Assembly: GCA_040081465.1 (NCBI GenBank)
Contig: JBEBGL010000041.1
Span: forward strand, 1 to 6,664
Direction of reading: 5' to 3'
Length of the DNA stretch: 6,664 bases
Source of the DNA: UBA668 sp040081465
Lineage (GTDB): Bacteria > Actinomycetota > Acidimicrobiia > Acidimicrobiales > Ilumatobacteraceae
Shown: one piece after another, positions 4,167 to 6,664 of the stretch
How positions within the stretch are numbered: the stretch's first letter is position 1
Layout: each line of letters opens with the position of its first letter
Notes under the pieces: generated by a model
Databases searched by the model: none
Seen by the model: only the letters and a program-made list of their open reading frames with translations
What the model was told of the DNA's origin: nothing
Position numbers and translations under genes: made by a program

Positions 4167-6664
4167 GATGCTGTGGCTGCTCCTTCGGGTGCGTTGGCGG
4201 CGAGCACTAGCGCCATCCTTGACCGTGGCGCTACTCATCGGAGCGATCGGCGGGTTCGTCTTGGCCTCGGCGCAGGCTGCTCGTCGAGTCGAAAGCACCT
4301 ATCGCACCTTCATCGAAGAGATCGACGTGCCCGACATCGCAGTCGTTCCGGCGGTCGCGTGCGACATCAATCGCACCTGCAGCAGTAAGCCGGGCGTTCC
4401 AGACGCCGACAAAGTGCTCGCCGAGGTCAACGCGATGGATGTTGTCGAGAAGGCACGGCTGATTGAGTCTGTTGTTCCGTTCCTCGTCGATACGCCGGAA
4501 CACCGATCTTCGGAACGATCGACAACGTAAACGCCTGCTTCGGCGGCGATCAGTCGACTCCGATGGTGAGTGTTGTGCCCGGCGGCCCACATGCTCAGGT
4601 GGTTCCGTTTCGACTGCAAGGCGAAATGCCGACCCAGGGCAGTGCAACGGTGGTCGTGACCCGAACGTCGGCCGAGCGTGTCGGGCTCGCGATCGGAGAT
4701 TCGGTTCTGCTCGCCGGATGGTGCACCCCTGATGGCGACCCTATGGAGTTCTTGAACGCGATCGAACTGAAAATCAGCGGCTTATCGATCGGTCCGCTCG
4801 ACGTGGAACCCGCGGGAGTTGGTCTCACCCTTCATCCAATGTTCGTCGACCCAGTCGCGTTCGAAGTGATGATCGCTGGTGGGGCCGAACAAGAGCAGAC
4901 GGTTACGGCGTGGCTAAAGCCAGAAGCCTCAACGGACACGATCGCCGATTCGTTCGAGAGCTACTCGATCGTCGTCGACTTCCGTGAACGGCGAGGCGTT
5001 TTCGACGATGCTCTACGCACCGACGCCGACCTGCTGTGGCTACTCGCTGCCGTCGGCGCACTGGCTGGTCTTCTTGTTCTCGCTCCCGTGATCGGTCGCA
5101 ACATGCGTGACACCGGCCCGAACACTGAAACGTTGGCCGCGCTGGGTACGCGGCGACCGCAGATTGTGCAGCAGGCGCTTGCTCACACCTGTGCGCTGGC
5201 GGTGATTGGGGCCGTGTCGGCCGCGATTGTGGCAGCGCCAGTCAGTGCACTGATGCCAGCCGGACTATCGGAGTCGCTTTATCCCGACCGCGAAGTTCAG
5301 CTCGACAGTGTGTCGATCGTCATCGGTGTTGTTCTGATTATTGCGGTGGTTGTAGTTATAGGGGCCATTCCCGCATGGAGAATGGGACGCGCCGAACAGT
5401 CGGCGACTGTCCATGCATCCGAGCCGAGTGGTGCCTTCGCTCTGCTCGGACTACGTCCTGCATTCCGTACTGGTTTGTCGGCAGCAATCGGTGCACCTGT
5501 CGGACCACGCCGCGCGAGTCCGTGGCCGAGCCTCATCTCGATGGTGGTGGCGGCAATCGTCGGCGTCGCCAGCCTGACGTATCTTGCTGGTCTTCGGCAC
5601 CTCGAGCGGACGCCGCGAGTGCTGGGTTGGAACTGGGATGCGATCGTCGGCTTCGACTTCATCGCAACGGATCCCGAGAGCTCAGCCGCGACGATGAAGG
5701 CGGTCGGAGAACTCGACGTCGTCGAAGTGATGACGGAAGGTACGTTCTACCCGCCTTGGATCTTGTCGGTGCCGGGAACCGACGTTCTTGCATGGCCTTG
5801 GTCGTTCGACACTGGGCCTAATGCGATCCGGCCTGTCGTGTTGAGCGGCCGAGCTCCAGAAGGCCCAGATGAAGTCGCGGTCGATGCATTGTTCGCAGCG
5901 CAAACTGGACTCGGGGTTGGCGACACGGTGTCACTCACTCGGCCGTCGCTCATCGACTACATGGCCGACCAGTTTCCACAAGCCATCCAAGAGCTTGAGC
6001 TCGACTACGAACTTCCGGAAGTTCCCGAGCAAGCGTCGCTCAGCAAGGAGTTCGAGATAACCGGAATTGCACTCACTGCATCTGACTCAGCGCAGGAGCT
6101 TCCGGAAATCACACTCACGCTCGACGGTCTCGCGAACCTTGTCGAACCCACCGCCGACGAAGTGGCCCTTGCTCGCGCATGGCTGCCGAACGACCTTCCC
6201 TCCGAGCTCGTGGCCGAGGCCGCTGATTTCCTCGCGAATCTCGACATTGGTGGCCGAGTGGCCTACTTGCGTTTCTCTGGCAGTGTGCAAGATGGTGCCG
6301 ATGCCGTGGCCGAGGCCTTAGTCGCAGTAGGCAGCACCCCGGACATCATCGCGCCGTCACCTGAGAACGCGCTCTCGCTGATTTCCGGCCTCAATGTTGA
6401 AAGTAACGATCGAGTTCCCGTTGCGTTGGTGATCATGGTCGCAATTGCTTTCCTCGCGATCGCCGCGTACCTCCTCGGCGTGTCGATCAGATCGCGTCGG
6501 TTCGAGATGGCGGTGATGCGCTCGCTTGGTTTGTCGACTGGCGGACTTCGCTGGTCGGTCGCCGCGCAGGCGACGGTTACCGCGCTCGTCGCGATGGTCG
6601 TCGCAATTCCCGTTGGCGTGCTTGTCGGTCGCTGGGCGTGGCTTCGGTACGCACGCGATTTGGG
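4162..6664 (+). CDS. FtsX/MacB-type ABC transporter permease, frameshifted and 3'-truncated
   Basis: The gene starts in one frame (4162 to a TAA at 4528-4530) and continues in the -1 frame, open without a stop from 4467 to the window end; joined, it gives about 834 residues. Residues 15-38 form helix 1, followed by an extracytoplasmic domain. Helices encoded near 5031-5096, 5176-5255 and 5308-5376 close the first FtsX module. A second module starts with a helix near 5529-5595, has a long extracytoplasmic loop, and then helices near 6417-6484 and 6551-6625; the last is off the window. RSRRFEMAVMRSLGLS (6489-6536) is the cytoplasmic FtsX signature, with a weaker copy around LAALGTRRPQI. Such duplicated permeases move lipoproteins, peptides or drugs with a separate ATPase, not seen here. 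Four cysteines lie in the first outer domain (codons 4360, 4378, 4536, 4722). The start could also be ATG 4168. Confidence 0.85.
4467..4530 (+). other. Frameshift site inside the permease gene
   Basis: Frame 1 reads ESVVPFLVDTPE, then loses sense and stops at 4528-4530. Frame 3 opens after a TGA at 4464-4466 and soon reads GTPIFGTIDN, which continues into the permease. One missing base near 4490-4500 would join them as VDTPGTPIFGTIDN. No slippery heptamer of the X XXY YYZ type is visible, so an indel or sequencing error is likelier than programmed frameshifting. Confidence 0.8.

Noticed and set aside
4485..4502. Programmed -1 frameshift in the permease
   Set aside because: No X XXY YYZ heptamer or obvious downstream pseudoknot was seen, and FtsX permeases are not known for recoding; an indel is simpler.
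5375..5821. Plus-strand 148-residue open frame within the permease
   Set aside because: It is out of frame with the permease, which encodes continuous helices and loops here; composition is Arg/Ser/Cys-rich as expected for a shadow frame.

Overview
The window looks like chromosomal DNA of a high-GC actinomycete-type bacterium. Support is a G/C preference at third codon positions, a PhoB-like regulator with a HAMP histidine kinase in ATGA overlap, hairpins without T-tracts, and a five-helix membrane protein resembling an actinobacterial family (DUF6529 from memory) beside an anchored cytochrome c. Acidimicrobiia would fit, but that is inference; no rRNA or marker gene is present.

Layout: (1) 1-504, the 3' end of a secreted trypsin-like serine protease whose last 88 residues form an extraordinarily acidic, aromatic-rich tail. 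(2) 505-591, a strong hairpin and the ribosome binding site of the next gene. (3) 592-2615, a two-component pair; the kinase's extracytoplasmic domain has an 84-residue stretch with 18 acidic and no basic residues. (4) Minus strand, 3031-2628: a 35-codon gene for a one-helix membrane peptide whose stop overlaps the start (TGATG) of a 98-residue encapsulated-ferritin-type (EncFtn-like) protein. (5) 3126-4081, divergent from it: a five-helix, histidine-bearing membrane protein and a membrane-anchored class I cytochrome c, 2 nt apart. (6) 4162-6664, a large FtsX/MacB-type ABC permease running off the window and broken by one frameshift near 4467-4530; a perfect 10-bp dyad covers its start codon.

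Together the genes suggest envelope physiology: a secreted protease, a sensor with an acidic periplasmic face, an iron-oxidising ferritin-like protein coupled to a membrane peptide, a small outward-facing electron-transfer module, and an exporter or lipoprotein-type permease. The best candidate for something undescribed is the divergent block at 2628-4081 (membrane peptide + EncFtn-like ferritin // DUF6529-like protein + cytochrome c). The acidic protease tail is second. No tRNA, rRNA, CRISPR array, insertion sequence or integrase was seen.
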